From NCBI RefSeq assembly GCF_000633455.1, contig NZ_AYMG01000033.1, positions 1 through 63,607 of the forward strand: DNA of 63,607 nt. The letters are read 5' to 3'. Under the pieces are notes generated by a model that was not told the origin of the DNA, searched no databases, and saw only the letters and a list, made by a program, of their open reading frames with translations. This document shows positions 37,452 to 47,631 of this stretch, one piece after another. Both the position numbers and the translations under genes were made by a program. The stretch's first letter is position 1; each line of letters opens with the position of its first letter. Source of the DNA: Pedobacter jeongneungensis (GTDB lineage: Bacteria; Bacteroidota; Bacteroidia; Sphingobacteriales; Sphingobacteriaceae).

Positions 37452-37571
37452 GCCACCTAAACCTGATTGAAGCGGAAAGCCCGCATCCCGATTTTTCATC
37501 GGGAGAGGACTTGCAGCAAAAAGCAGGGCTGAACAAACCCAAGCACTACTGCACCTGCTTTTCTAAAAAAT
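37452..37571. repeat. dispersed spacer repeat, family B, best copy
   Basis: Reads CACCTAAACCTGATTGAAGC, then a TCCCGATTTTTCATCGGGA hairpin, then ACTTGCAGCAAAAAGCAGGGC and a CTGCTTTTC end. Compare 14204-14345. Confidence 0.6.
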
Positions 37572-37786
37572 AATCCTGTAACTAAAAAACACTTTATAAT
37601 AAATTCTATTTAGGCCTGGCACATTAACCTTCCTATAAAATTGGCTGAAGCAATCAAACGTTTTTTAAAGCAGTTAAACAGGTCCTTCTACAGGCTCAGG
37701 ATGAAAACTTTATAGATGATAATTCTATATTTATAGAAAAACTTGCGAAGCACCAACTCAAGTACTTCGGAAGTTATCGCATAATA

Positions 37787-39448
37787 CTATCGTCCATCAT
37801 CATGCATCGTATCGCTATATGGATTGGCATGTGCATAATCTACCGCCGAAACTTTATAATCGGTTGGCGCAAAACTGGCCGAAGTACTCAATGCCATGCC
37901 CAGTTCGTAACGGGTTGGATAGGGTGTTTGTAACAAACTGCCTGCAGGGATATATGGAAAACTTTCTAAATAACTCTGCATTACACTCGGACTCACCCTC
38001 CTGTTGATATAAGCGCGGCTTAACTGATGTGTTTCTCTTAAGCCCGCAGCGCCCAATAACTCAACGGCACTAGCCACGGTAAGGTTATGGAAGTTTTTAA
38101 CACGAACGGTTTTGTCTTCCACCACAAGTCCTTTCATTAAACTCTGATCTTGCGTGGCCACACCTGTTGGACAGGTATTGCTGTTACACTCTAAAGCCTG
38201 GATACAGCCCAAAGCAAACATCATTCCGCGGGCAGCATTACACATATCTGCACCGAGTGCGATATTTTTAACCAGATCGAAACCTGTAGCCACTTTACCT
38301 GAGGCAATAATTTTAATGTGTTTTTTTAAGTCGAAGCCGTTTAATACATCATAAACAAAAGCCACCCCTTCGCGTAAAGGCATACCTACCGAGTTAGAGA
38401 ACTCCTGTGGCGCAGCACCTGTTCCACCCTCGCCACCATCTACGGTAATAAAATCAGGATAAATTTTAGTTTCTACCATCGCTTTACAAATGGCGTAAAA
38501 TTCGCTTTTACGGCCAATACAAAGCTTAAATCCTACTGGTTTACCACCGGATAAATCACGAAGTTTTTTAACAAATTCGATCAAACCAATTGGTGTATTA
38601 AAAGCAGAGTGTGCAGGTGGCGACAATACATCTTTACCTTCGGGCACCAAACGGATCCTGGCCACCTCCGGAGTTACTTTTTTAGCGGGCAACATCCCGC
38701 CATGACCAGGTTTAGCACCTTGCGAAAGTTTAATTTCGATCATTTTTACCTGATCAGTTTTAGCCCTTTCGGCATAAGCATCATAATTGAAAGTTCCATC
38801 GGCATTACGGCAACCGAAATAACCGGTACCAATCTGCCAGATTAAATCGCCGCCCGGCTGACGGTGATAATCGCTGATTCCCCCTTCACCCGTATTGTGT
38901 GCGAAATTTCCCATTTTGGCACCACCATTTAAGGCTAAAATGGCGTTCTGGCTTAATGAACCAAAACTCATGGCCGAAATGTTATAAATACTTGCTGAAT
39001 AAGGTTTTTTACAATCTGGTCCGCCTACCGTAACGCGGGGATCTAAATTTAACTCGTGGTGCGAAATAGCGGCAATGCTATGGCTTAACCACTCGTAACC
39101 ATTATCGTACACGTTTAACTGCGTTCCGAATGGAATGGTATCGTTATCTTTTTTAGCACGCTGATAGATCAAAGAGCGGTTTAACCTGTTATAAGGCGTA
39201 CCATTGGTATCGCTTTCTACGAAATATTGATAAACTTTCGGCCTCAACTCTTCCATAAAATACCTTAAACGCCCAAAAACGGGGTAGTTTCTTACGATAC
39301 TGTGTTTAGGCTGGTATAAATCGTAAATACCAAGCAATACAAATGGGCCGGTGAAGATGAATGTCCACCATAAAAAAGGATGGTACAAGCCCAGCATAAT
39401 GGTTAGGGCAATTAAAAATGCAGCAATGGCGACGAAAGCTTTTCTCAT
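37787..39448 (-). CDS. FMN-binding glutamate synthase domain protein, membrane-anchored
   Basis: A 553-residue protein with two membrane helices in residues 1-45, then a glutamate-synthase-like FMN/Fe-S barrel. The barrel shows KPGHGGMLPAKKVTPEVA, the FMN-site segments TVDGGEGGTGAAP and ASGKVATGFDL, and a cysteine cluster CIQALECNSNTCPTG fit for a 3Fe-4S centre. It lacks the glutaminase domain, so it is not a full GltB. Reaction and partner are unknown. It begins 10 bases after yoeB, so it is probably read through from the toxin-antitoxin promoter. Confidence 0.88.
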   Translation of the reverse strand: MRKAFVAIAAFLIALTIMLGLYHPFLWWTFIFTGPFVLLGIYDLYQPKHSIVRNYPVFGRLRYFMEELRPKVYQYFVESDTNGTPYNRLNRSLIYQRAKKDNDTIPFGTQLNVYDNGYEWLSHSIAAISHHELNLDPRVTVGGPDCKKPYSASIYNISAMSFGSLSQNAILALNGGAKMGNFAHNTGEGGISDYHRQPGGDLIWQIGTGYFGCRNADGTFNYDAYAERAKTDQVKMIEIKLSQGAKPGHGGMLPAKKVTPEVARIRLVPEGKDVLSPPAHSAFNTPIGLIEFVKKLRDLSGGKPVGFKLCIGRKSEFYAICKAMVETKIYPDFITVDGGEGGTGAAPQEFSNSVGMPLREGVAFVYDVLNGFDLKKHIKIIASGKVATGFDLVKNIALGADMCNAARGMMFALGCIQALECNSNTCPTGVATQDQSLMKGLVVEDKTVRVKNFHNLTVASAVELLGAAGLRETHQLSRAYINRRVSPSVMQSYLESFPYIPAGSLLQTPYPTRYELGMALSTSASFAPTDYKVSAVDYAHANPYSDTMHDDGR

Positions 39449-39458
39449 GTTGTTATTG

Positions 39459-39713
39459 TTAAGTATGATATCTGCACTGTAGAAGTATAATTTTGTTATC
39501 TTCTACCTTGTAAACGAGTCTGTGTTCTAAATTAATCCTCCTCGACCACCATCCTGAGTATTGATGTTTCAGTGGCTCTGGTTTCCCGGCTCCTTCAAAA
39601 GGCGTACGTTCGATTTCTTTTATGAGGGCATTTATTTTCTTGAGCACCGATTTATCAACCGATTGCCAATAGAGATAATCCTCCCATGCACCATCAAGAA
39701 ACAATTTAATCAT
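39459..39713 (-). CDS. yoeB: YoeB-type mRNA interferase toxin
   Basis: An 84-residue ribosome-dependent endoribonuclease of the RelE fold. It aligns residue for residue with E. coli YoeB over its length, and the catalytic residues E46, R65 and H83 are all present, so the toxin looks functional. It overlaps the antitoxin gene by eight bases, which couples translation. The YefM-YoeB complex would repress the shared promoter. Confidence 0.95.
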   Translation of the reverse strand: MIKLFLDGAWEDYLYWQSVDKSVLKKINALIKEIERTPFEGAGKPEPLKHQYSGWWSRRINLEHRLVYKVEDNKIILLQCRYHT

Positions 39714-39963
39714 TATCGATCAAATCTTGCTCCTTAGCTAAACCATCCTCATAATCTTTTAGTCCCTGCTCAAGCCTCATTGCATTTTTTGGGCTTTTTA
39801 ACAGATAAAAAGTTTCCTGCATGCTATCATAATCTGCTTTCGATAGCACAACAACGTCTTCTCCTTTTGCCCGGGTAACAAATAAAGGGGTATGATTAGT
39901 GAAAACCTTATCTAAATAAGACTTTAAACTTTGCCTGAATGAGGTATAATTTGTGATTTCCAT
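39706..39963 (-). CDS. yefM: YefM-type antitoxin
   Basis: An 85-residue Phd/YefM-fold antitoxin. It has an N-terminal DNA-binding part (MEITNYTSFRQSLKSYLDKV), the typical PLFVTRAKGEDVVVLSKADYDSMQET core, and an acidic flexible tail that would wrap the toxin. It is first in the operon, with a TGTACA operator 44-61 bases upstream. Confidence 0.95.
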   Translation of the reverse strand: MEITNYTSFRQSLKSYLDKVFTNHTPLFVTRAKGEDVVVLSKADYDSMQETFYLLKSPKNAMRLEQGLKDYEDGLAKEQDLIDND

Positions 39964-40006
39964 AATACTCGTTTATAATCTTCAAAATTAAAGATAATAA
40001 AAAAAC

Positions 40007-40024
40007 TGTACAATTATTTGTACA
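40007..40024. promoter_or_regulatory. YefM-YoeB operator (paired TGTACA)
   Basis: TGTACA at 40007-40012 and again at 40019-40024, 12 bases centre to centre. In E. coli the YefM-YoeB operator is built on TGTACA core palindromes with similar spacing. It sits just upstream of yefM and between it and the divergent gene at 40090. Confidence 0.75.
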
Positions 40025-40089
40025 TATTTAGAATGTTTATGATTAATGTTATTTAAACAACAAACGCATTAAATTGTTATTTTTACGCT

Positions 40090-40710
40090 ATGCTTATTAA
40101 GATTTATCCAGAAAACCCAAACGAAAGGGCCATTGAACAAGTTGTTGAAGTGCTGAAAAAAGGTGGCCTGATCATCTATCCAACGGACACGATTTATGGT
40201 TTAGGCTGCGATATCACCAATCCAAAAGCCATCGAAAAAATATGCAGGATACGTGGTATCAAACCCGAAAAAGCCAATTTCTCTTTCATCTGCCACGATT
40301 TAAAACACATTTCTGATTACATTAAACCCATAGACAATACCACTTTCAGGGTATTAAAGAAAGCCTTACCGGGTCCGTTTACGTTTATTTTTAATGCCAA
40401 TAATAACGTACCTAAATTATTAAGCTCCAATAAAAAAACAGTGGGTATCCGCGTGCCCGATAACAACATTTCACGCTGTATTGTAAAAGAACTGGGCAAC
40501 CCTATCCTTTCTACTTCGATAAAAGACGATGATGATGTAATTGAATATTCTACTGATCCGGAATTGATTCACGAGAAATACGAGAACCTGGTTGACCTGA
40601 TCATTGACGGTGGTTATGGCGACAATGAAGCTTCTACCGTGATTGATTGCACTACCGGTGAATTTGAAATCATCCGTGAAGGCAAAGGAAATATTGAAGA
40701 GTATTTGTAG
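40090..40710 (+). CDS. YrdC/Sua5-fold protein, YciO subgroup
   Basis: A 206-residue protein of the TsaC/Sua5 superfamily, some members of which make threonylcarbamoyl-AMP for t6A37 of tRNA. The YrdC core is clear: GGLIIYPTDTIYGLGCD near residue 25, PGPFTFIF near 95, VGIRVPDN near 118, NPILSTS near 138. Length and internal sequence (KPEKANFSFICHDL; DLIIDGGYG; TTVIDCT-type ending) follow E. coli YciO more closely than TsaC. I therefore avoid a tsaC symbol and treat t6A function as possible only. Confidence 0.88.
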   Translation: MLIKIYPENPNERAIEQVVEVLKKGGLIIYPTDTIYGLGCDITNPKAIEKICRIRGIKPEKANFSFICHDLKHISDYIKPIDNTTFRVLKKALPGPFTFIFNANNNVPKLLSSNKKTVGIRVPDNNISRCIVKELGNPILSTSIKDDDDVIEYSTDPELIHEKYENLVDLIIDGGYGDNEASTVIDCTTGEFEIIREGKGNIEEYL

Positions 40711-40767
40711 CGATTCCTGCCTGCGCGGATCCGATAACTATCGGATGATAATCGTATTATAGCGAGC

Positions 40768-41222
40768 GCCTTTAACCCCTATCCGCCTATCGGTACCTTT
40801 CCCCTGAAAGGAAAGGGCTAAAAAACAAATTATCGCACCCAGCAATATGCGCCATGCCATCTGCACCCTGCTATCCGGCCTGGGAAATGATGGAAGGAGA
40901 AGCAGTTAAAACTTGTGTACAATCTTTACCTAACCCAAAGAACCAAAACAGAGGCAAGAACCATTTTTCTTCGTTCCTGGCCGCTGTTGCAAATAAAGTT
41001 TCGGCTAGCTTATCCGACATCAGTTCCAAGCCTTGATTTTTGGTTACTTTTGGATCAAGCCAAAAGTAAGAGCCCCCCGGCGGCGGCTGACCTGTGCCGA
41101 TTTTTCATCGGTAGCCGAGGCAAGTCCGAGCCTGGGGCAAAACCTACAATTGTCATTCTGAACGCAGTGAAGAATCTTTCGGTAAAAGATCCTTCGTGCC
41201 TCAGGATGACAGAAAATTGTTA
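40768..41222. repeat. 0.45 kb dispersed repeat (family C), copy 1
   Basis: Ordered blocks shared with the copies at 48709, 49261, 62820 and 63352: AACCCCTATCCGCCTATCGG, a CCTTTCCCC...GGAAAGG hairpin, CTGCTATCCGGCCTGGGAA...GATGGAAGGA, then TTATCCGACATCAG, TCCAAGCCTTGATTTTTGG and CTTTTGGATCAAGCCAAAAG (hairpin). CGGCGGCGG, CGATTTTTCATCG and GATCCTTCGTGCCTCAGGA close it. This copy is diverged in the middle (40915-40990). Short frames across it are not genes. Confidence 0.75.
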
Positions 41223-41878
41223 AAAGCAAAAAACGACGGAGTGACTGCCGTATCAATCGCAGACAACCCATAGTAGTAAGATTGCTTCCCCGGCTGAAAA
41301 AGCCTCATCGCAATGACGGATTTATTGTTGTAGTAGAATGACGATCGTATTATAGCGAGTGCCTTAAACCCTTATCCCCTTACCGGTACCTTCCCCTAAA
41401 AGGGAAAAGACTAAATTCCCAACAGATAGGAGGCAAAATTTATCAACATCTCATCTAAATATCAAAGAAATATATAAATTTATATTTTTAATGCCGTATT
41501 CCACAAGCTTTTAACAAAACAAACAACTAAAGTTAACTTCATTCTAATATTGAATTAATATTCAACGCATATTTTCGTAACCTAATCATTCTATATGGCG
41601 CTACAATTACTCCAATAAAGCTTTCCAGTTAAAAAATCTTTGTCATGCAAATGATTTTCGCATAATTACTATAGGTATTTACCACTATAGTGGCGGTTTG
41701 CGCTGAATGATCAAAAATCTTACAATCACAATCCTTATTATTCTGTATGACAAAATTCTACTTCTAATTATTCGAATCCTCGCGGGACCGTTCCCGAAAC
41801 TCAGGCAATTACCCTTAATTCGCTTCACTAACTTATTCAAAAAGATTATTCATCATTTCATATCCCTAAACAAATTAT
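41223..41878. other. remainder of the spacer before the T9SS cargo gene
   Basis: 41329-41416 repeats only the left part of family C (CGTATTATAGCGAGTGCC...CCCCTAAAAGGG). 41420-41878 is AT-rich upstream sequence of the large gene, with the palindrome at 41682. No other gene seen. Confidence 0.5.
41682..41693. promoter_or_regulatory. perfect palindrome upstream of the T9SS cargo gene
   Basis: CCACTATAGTGG is a perfect 12-base palindrome, overlapping an ACTATAG/CTATAGT inverted repeat at 41668-41691, about 190 bases before the start. Possible operator. Confidence 0.3.
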
Positions 41879-44800
41879 ATGAAAAAACTTTTACTATTAT
41901 CCTTATTTCTTACCCTCTATTTCCCCTTCGCTACGTTGGCACAAATTGCCAGTTGGGATTTTACCGGGCAGAATATGTTGGCAACTTCTACTGCTACAAC
42001 CTTTGATCCTGGCTTAACTGCTGCACCCATTCTAACCCACAGTGCCGTTGCAATAGCAAGTGCAGGCAACAATTCGTTCAGAACTGTCAACTTTAAAAAC
42101 GACGGTATTTCGACTGCTAATACAGATTATTTCCAGGTAACATTAACAGCTTCAACAGGCAATAAAATTTCACTTAGCTCGATTGATGCCCTTTTTGCGG
42201 GAACAGCCACTTATTATGCAAATGCAGGCGTTAGTTCGCAATATGCCTATAGCCTGGATGGAACAACTTTTACTTTAATTGGAACCCCTGTATTAATCAC
42301 AAGTACAGCTGTTGCGCCCAATGCATCTCCAACTGTTAACCTTTCCGGTATAACAGCCTTGCAAAATGTAGCCGCAGGTACAACAATAACCATTCGTTAT
42401 TATGCATCAGGACAAACAGCTACAGGCGGCTGGGGGTTCAACTCTCCTGCTTCAGGAAGAATTGGCTTTAATATCGGTGGTTCGGTAAGTGGTTCGAATA
42501 CAACCGATACAACTCCGCCGACCAATGCTGCCGGCTATCCTAAAACAGCTTCTATAACAAGCACCACAGTTAATTTGATCAGTAATATTAACGAAGCTGG
42601 AAATACATATTACGTGTTACTTCCGGCCACCGGCACAGTACCAACAACTGCACAAATAAAAGCAGGTAAAGATGGCAACAACGCTCAGGCACTTAAATTT
42701 GGTACAATTGCCAATACTGCCAATACTGACGCGACGGCAACTATTGCCGGACTTACACTGTCTACCGCCTACAAAATATATACAGTATCAGAAGATGCAG
42801 CCACCACGCCAAATTTACAAACTGCCTTCTCTACATTAAGTTTCACCACTCTTGGTGCAGCTGATGTTACCCCTCCCCTAACCACAGCAACCTATCCAAA
42901 GACCACAACGGTTACCACCACCTCAGTCGATTTTGTAAACAACATTAACGAAGCAGGTACCACTTATTATGTTTTAGCTCTTTCTGGAGGCACTGCGCCA
43001 ACACCTGCACAGGTTAAAGCTGCACAGGACGGTACCGGAGCAGCCGCTTTTAAATCGGGATCATTTACCAATACAGCCAATACCGATGCCAGCGCATCCA
43101 TCACGGGATTAACAACTGGTACGGGTTATACCTTATATGTAATTGCACAGGATAATGCCGGCAATTTACAAAGCACTGTTGCTACGGTTGATGCCACAAC
43201 GGCTAATCCTCCTTTGGTGAGCGCGCCTGTAATCATCAGTCAATATTACGAGGGTGCTTCTGTAAACAAATGGATCGAATTAACCAACCTGAGCAATGCG
43301 CCAATTAATACCGCATCACCACAGTTAAAATTAGCTTTATACAACATTTCGGGCGATGCAGGGAACATCAACATCACCGGTGCGCCATCGCAAATTGTAA
43401 ATTTAAACTTTACCATCCCAGCCCATGGAACAGTACTATTGGGTAACACAGGTAACAGCAATACCGAAGTACCCTACCTAAGTCCTGCCAGTGCCATATT
43501 AAACAGCAATACCGTAATCAATTTCAATGGAAACGATGGTGTGGCCCTTTTAGATGCCAACAACAACATTATCGATGCTTTTGGGCAAGGGGTAAATGCC
43601 AAAGACGTTTCTTATGTAAGAAGTTTGAATGTAACGGCGCCTAGTCCTACTTATGTAGACGACGACTGGACCAGAACGCCGTTGGCTACTGTTCAGAACG
43701 CCATTGATGATGATGATGCCAATAGATTAGGTGTACATTTCCCACCTAACCTGCCTGCCTGCGCCGCGCCAAGCAGCCCTGCAACCGCATTGGCTTTTAG
43801 CGCTGTAACCACAGGCAGCATTACCGCTACCTTTACCAAATCGGCAGATGCCAACGAATACCTGATCATCAGAAGTTTAAACGCTACCTTAAGCGCGCTT
43901 CCGGTTGACGGAACCGCTTATGCCATTGGTTCTGCTTTTGGTGGTGGTACCGTAATCAATAAAGTTGTAAGCAATACTTTTACAGATAATGGTTTAACCA
44001 GTTCTACTACTTACAACTATTTTATTGTTCCGTTAAACAACCTTTCTTGTACCGGCGGACCAAAATATTTAACCACCAATATTTTAACCGCTGCACAAAC
44101 CACCAAAACCTTATTGCCTTGTGCCACTCCAACTGCACAGCCTACAGGTTTTACCATTACCTCATCTAATTATAACTTTATTCAGGCTTCTTTTACGGCC
44201 GCCAGCGCAGCTGATGAATACCTGGTGGTGATTAGCACCAGTAATACCTTAACCGCAGCACCGGTAAACCAAACGGTTTATAATGTCGGCGATGTTTTAG
44301 GTGGTGGTATCGTAGTAAAAAGAGGAAGCGGTACTTCTTTTATCAGAAATGGTTTAACGCAAAATACCAATTATTACTTTTTCACCTACGCCGTAAACAG
44401 TGCCTGTAGCGGTGGTCCTTTGTATTTAACCACACAACCGCTGTTAGGAAACTTTAAAACGGGCATCCTTGATGTCAATAAACTAAATTTCTATTATGGT
44501 AATTTACACAGTCACAGTAGTTATTCTGACGGAAATAAAGACGATTTAACCAAAAAACCAGAAGATGATTATGCTTTTGCCAAAACGGCGATGAACCTCG
44601 ATTTCCTTGGGATATCAGAGCATAACCATACACAGGCGGGCATGTCATTAGCGAACTGGCAACCCGGTATCATCGCTGCTAAAAATGCAACTACTTCTAC
44701 TTTCGTTGCCCTTCATGGTATGGAATGGGGTGTAATCAGTGGCGGTGGACACGTAATTGTGTACGGTATAGATTCATTGATCGGCTGGGAACCCGGCGAA

Positions 44801-47623
44801 AACCAGATTTATGTACCTAAAAGTACTTATACTGGTCCTGCAGGTTTATTCAGGATTATTAACCGCCATGGTTTGAATGCTGTAGCTACCCTGGCCCATC
44901 CTAACACAACAGATTTCAATAACATCTCGGCAACTTACGATTTAAGTGCTGATAGTGCAATTGTAGGTGCGGCTTTAGAAAGTGGTCCTGCATTTTCGAC
45001 CAATGTTACCTATTCCGATCCCGCAAGCTCGATGAGTTATTTAAGTTATTATAACCGCATGCTCGCCAGGGGATATCACCTTGGTGCAACCATCGATCAT
45101 GATAACCACAATTTAACTTTTGGTAAACATACCCGTGCCAGGTTAGTGGTACTTGCCCCTGCCCTTACCGAAAACGATTTATTGGATGCCATTAAAAAGA
45201 TGCGTTTTTACGCCTCAGAAGATTCGGCCGCGAAAGTTGTCTTCACCATCAACAAACAGCCTGTAGGAAGTGTATTTAAAACGGCTGGTGCGCCACAGCT
45301 CTCGGTGAGTTCAATTACCACCAGTGCGGTAACCAGCATCCGGATTTTATACGGAACACCCGGAAGCGGCACCAATCCCGTAGAGTTAACCACCAGTCCA
45401 ACGGCAAGTTTAACTTATACCGATAATGCTCTTGCCAATTTGGCCACAGGTTACTATTATGCTGATATTGTGGAATCAGACGGAAGCCGGATCATTACCT
45501 CCCCCATCTGGTATACCAGAGACGATGCAACCGTTAAAAAAGACCAGCTCATCACCTTTGCGCCTACCAGAACCGCTACTTATGGCGATCCTGATTTAGT
45601 TGCAGGGGCCACGAGCGACAATACAGCCATTAACATTGAATATACCAGCAGCGATACCAATATTGCCACCATCAGCAATAACGATATCCACATTGTAAAA
45701 GCAGGTACAGTGACCATTACTGCCAATCAACCGGGCGATACTTTCTTTAACCCGGCAGTTGCCAAACAACAGGTTTTGACCATTTCGCCAAAAGCCATTA
45801 CAGTAACGGCCGATGCCAAAACCAAGGTGGAAAGCACAGTTGATCCGGCCTTTACCTATGTTTCTACACCTGCATTGGTTGGAACAGATACTTTTACAGG
45901 CGCATTAACCCGTGTTGCAGGCGAAACTGCCGGCGATTATGCCATTCAACAGGGAACATTGGCTTTAAGTACCAATTACGCGATTAACTATACCGCAGCC
46001 AAACTGCACATTTATGCTAAACCGGTTGCAGCATTAAGCGGTAATATTTCTATTCCTGTGAATACCACTGCTCCGGTAATTACCTTTACCGCAACTGCAG
46101 GTACCGCACCATTTACTTTTACGTATAACATTAACGGTGGTGCAAGCCAAACCTTAACATCAGCAACAGGTACTGCAACCATCACCCCGCCGAGCAATGT
46201 TGTGGGTACCTTTGTTTATACGGTAACCAGCATTACAGATGCTTACAGTACACAACCTCAAAACATCTCCACTACGGTTAAAATTAATCCTATCCCAGTT
46301 GCCAGCATTGCCGGAACTACCGCTTTATGTTTAAACGGAACGGCACCAACGGTTACTTTTACCGGTGGAAACGGAACTGGGCCTTATGTATTTACCTATA
46401 ACATTAATGGTGGTGCAAGCCAAACGGTGAGTACTATAGGTACAAACACCACAGCTACGGTAACTGCTCCATCAAACGTTGCAGGTACTTTTAACTACAA
46501 TTTACTGAATGTGAGTGATGTAAACGCAGGCCAGGCACAAAGTGGAACTGCAACCATCACAGTAAGGGCTTTGGCCACCGCAAGCATTTCGGGTTCAACA
46601 GCGGTACCAAACCTGGCCGCAGCACCTAATATTACCTTCACCGGTGCCAACGGAACCGCACCATATACTTTCACCTATAACATTAATGGTGGTACAAACA
46701 GAACGGTAACTTCAACAGGCAATACCGCAACGGTTTCAGCACCAACTTCGGCAGTAGGAACCTTTGTGTATAATTTAGTAAGTGTGGCCGATGTAAACTG
46801 TGGTCAGCCGCAAACGGGTTCGGCAACGGTAATTATTCGTCCTTTACCTGTGGCCACCATTGCAGGCAATACATCCGTGTGTAACTTCGGTTCATCGCCA
46901 AACATCACTTTTACAGGTTCAGTTGGAACGGCTCCTTATACCTTTACCTATACCGTAAATGGAGGCAGCAACCGCACCGTAACCACCAACTCGACTACCG
47001 CGACGGTTAGCGTGCCAACCAACACGGTGGGTACCTTTACTTATACTTTAGTGAGCGTGGCCGATGCTTATGCCAGCCAGACACAAACCGGATCGGCAAC
47101 CGTAACCGTAAACGCTTTACCAGTGGCTTCGATCAGCAGCAATAAAGGTTTATCGATTTCGAAAGGTGATGCCATTATTTTAACGGCTACCGGCGGTACG
47201 CAGTACAACTGGTCAGGCTCTGATGTGGTTAGCGGACAAAACACGCCAGCCTTAACCATCCGTCCGAAACAGAGCGGCACTTACCGGGTTACCGTAACCA
47301 ATGCAAGTGGTTGTGTGAGCGATCAAAGCATTGCCATTACTGTAATAGAAGATTATAAACTGGAAGCCAGTACCGTAGTTACGCCAAATGGTGATGGATA
47401 CAACGATAAATTTATCGTAAAAAACATCGATTATTATCCAAACAATACCTTAAAGATTTTCGATAAGGCCGGGAGGATGTTATACACCAAACATACCTAT
47501 ACCAATGATTGGGACGGAACCATAAACGGCAGTCCGTTGAGTGAAGGAACCTATTATTACATCATCGATTTAGGTAATGGTATCGGTACATTTAAAGGTT
47601 ACATCAACATCATCAGAGACTAA
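41879..47623 (+). CDS. giant T9SS type B cargo with embedded PHP-like metallohydrolase
   Basis: A 1914-residue secreted multidomain protein. The signal peptide covers 1-21. A beta-sandwich (about 25-200) is followed by two fibronectin-III-like repeats (about 205-435) and a lamin-tail-type domain (about 445-610, with QYYEGASVNKWIELTN). Two more fibronectin-like repeats cover about 625-865. A PHP/CehA-like hydrolase (about 870-1150) shows NLHSHSSYSDG, ISEHNHT, LAHPN and TIDHDNH metal-ligand motifs. An MBG-like domain (about 1280-1375) precedes four 90-residue repeats (about 1380-1745) sharing FTYNINGG, then an Ig-like domain. It ends in a gliding-type C-terminal domain (about 1825-1914, VVTPNGDGYNDKF...), the type B T9SS sorting signal. 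It would be displayed or released at the cell surface. The hydrolase target is unknown, perhaps phosphoesters. Confidence 0.88.
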   Translation: MKKLLLLSLFLTLYFPFATLAQIASWDFTGQNMLATSTATTFDPGLTAAPILTHSAVAIASAGNNSFRTVNFKNDGISTANTDYFQVTLTASTGNKISLSSIDALFAGTATYYANAGVSSQYAYSLDGTTFTLIGTPVLITSTAVAPNASPTVNLSGITALQNVAAGTTITIRYYASGQTATGGWGFNSPASGRIGFNIGGSVSGSNTTDTTPPTNAAGYPKTASITSTTVNLISNINEAGNTYYVLLPATGTVPTTAQIKAGKDGNNAQALKFGTIANTANTDATATIAGLTLSTAYKIYTVSEDAATTPNLQTAFSTLSFTTLGAADVTPPLTTATYPKTTTVTTTSVDFVNNINEAGTTYYVLALSGGTAPTPAQVKAAQDGTGAAAFKSGSFTNTANTDASASITGLTTGTGYTLYVIAQDNAGNLQSTVATVDATTANPPLVSAPVIISQYYEGASVNKWIELTNLSNAPINTASPQLKLALYNISGDAGNINITGAPSQIVNLNFTIPAHGTVLLGNTGNSNTEVPYLSPASAILNSNTVINFNGNDGVALLDANNNIIDAFGQGVNAKDVSYVRSLNVTAPSPTYVDDDWTRTPLATVQNAIDDDDANRLGVHFPPNLPACAAPSSPATALAFSAVTTGSITATFTKSADANEYLIIRSLNATLSALPVDGTAYAIGSAFGGGTVINKVVSNTFTDNGLTSSTTYNYFIVPLNNLSCTGGPKYLTTNILTAAQTTKTLLPCATPTAQPTGFTITSSNYNFIQASFTAASAADEYLVVISTSNTLTAAPVNQTVYNVGDVLGGGIVVKRGSGTSFIRNGLTQNTNYYFFTYAVNSACSGGPLYLTTQPLLGNFKTGILDVNKLNFYYGNLHSHSSYSDGNKDDLTKKPEDDYAFAKTAMNLDFLGISEHNHTQAGMSLANWQPGIIAAKNATTSTFVALHGMEWGVISGGGHVIVYGIDSLIGWEPGENQIYVPKSTYTGPAGLFRIINRHGLNAVATLAHPNTTDFNNISATYDLSADSAIVGAALESGPAFSTNVTYSDPASSMSYLSYYNRMLARGYHLGATIDHDNHNLTFGKHTRARLVVLAPALTENDLLDAIKKMRFYASEDSAAKVVFTINKQPVGSVFKTAGAPQLSVSSITTSAVTSIRILYGTPGSGTNPVELTTSPTASLTYTDNALANLATGYYYADIVESDGSRIITSPIWYTRDDATVKKDQLITFAPTRTATYGDPDLVAGATSDNTAINIEYTSSDTNIATISNNDIHIVKAGTVTITANQPGDTFFNPAVAKQQVLTISPKAITVTADAKTKVESTVDPAFTYVSTPALVGTDTFTGALTRVAGETAGDYAIQQGTLALSTNYAINYTAAKLHIYAKPVAALSGNISIPVNTTAPVITFTATAGTAPFTFTYNINGGASQTLTSATGTATITPPSNVVGTFVYTVTSITDAYSTQPQNISTTVKINPIPVASIAGTTALCLNGTAPTVTFTGGNGTGPYVFTYNINGGASQTVSTIGTNTTATVTAPSNVAGTFNYNLLNVSDVNAGQAQSGTATITVRALATASISGSTAVPNLAAAPNITFTGANGTAPYTFTYNINGGTNRTVTSTGNTATVSAPTSAVGTFVYNLVSVADVNCGQPQTGSATVIIRPLPVATIAGNTSVCNFGSSPNITFTGSVGTAPYTFTYTVNGGSNRTVTTNSTTATVSVPTNTVGTFTYTLVSVADAYASQTQTGSATVTVNALPVASISSNKGLSISKGDAIILTATGGTQYNWSGSDVVSGQNTPALTIRPKQSGTYRVTVTNASGCVSDQSIAITVIEDYKLEASTVVTPNGDGYNDKFIVKNIDYYPNNTLKIFDKAGRMLYTKHTYTNDWDGTINGSPLSEGTYYYIIDLGNGIGTFKGYINIIRD

Positions 47624-47631
47624 TTACAGAC

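Larger units (their letters stand above)
36825..37786. other. repeat-rich spacer of about 960 bases
   Basis: Holds the inverted pair described separately, a CGTCATCTCGA-type fragment at 37140-37199 and a family B copy at 37452-37571. The frame at 37024-37215 crosses repeat text and is not supported as a gene. 37680-37786 has no recognised content apart from the hydrolase-free end of the next gene. Confidence 0.5.

Noticed and set aside
40090..40710. Assignment as TsaC/Sua5 for t6A synthesis
   Set aside because: The sequence and length fit the YciO subgroup better. t6A function is not shown by the motifs.
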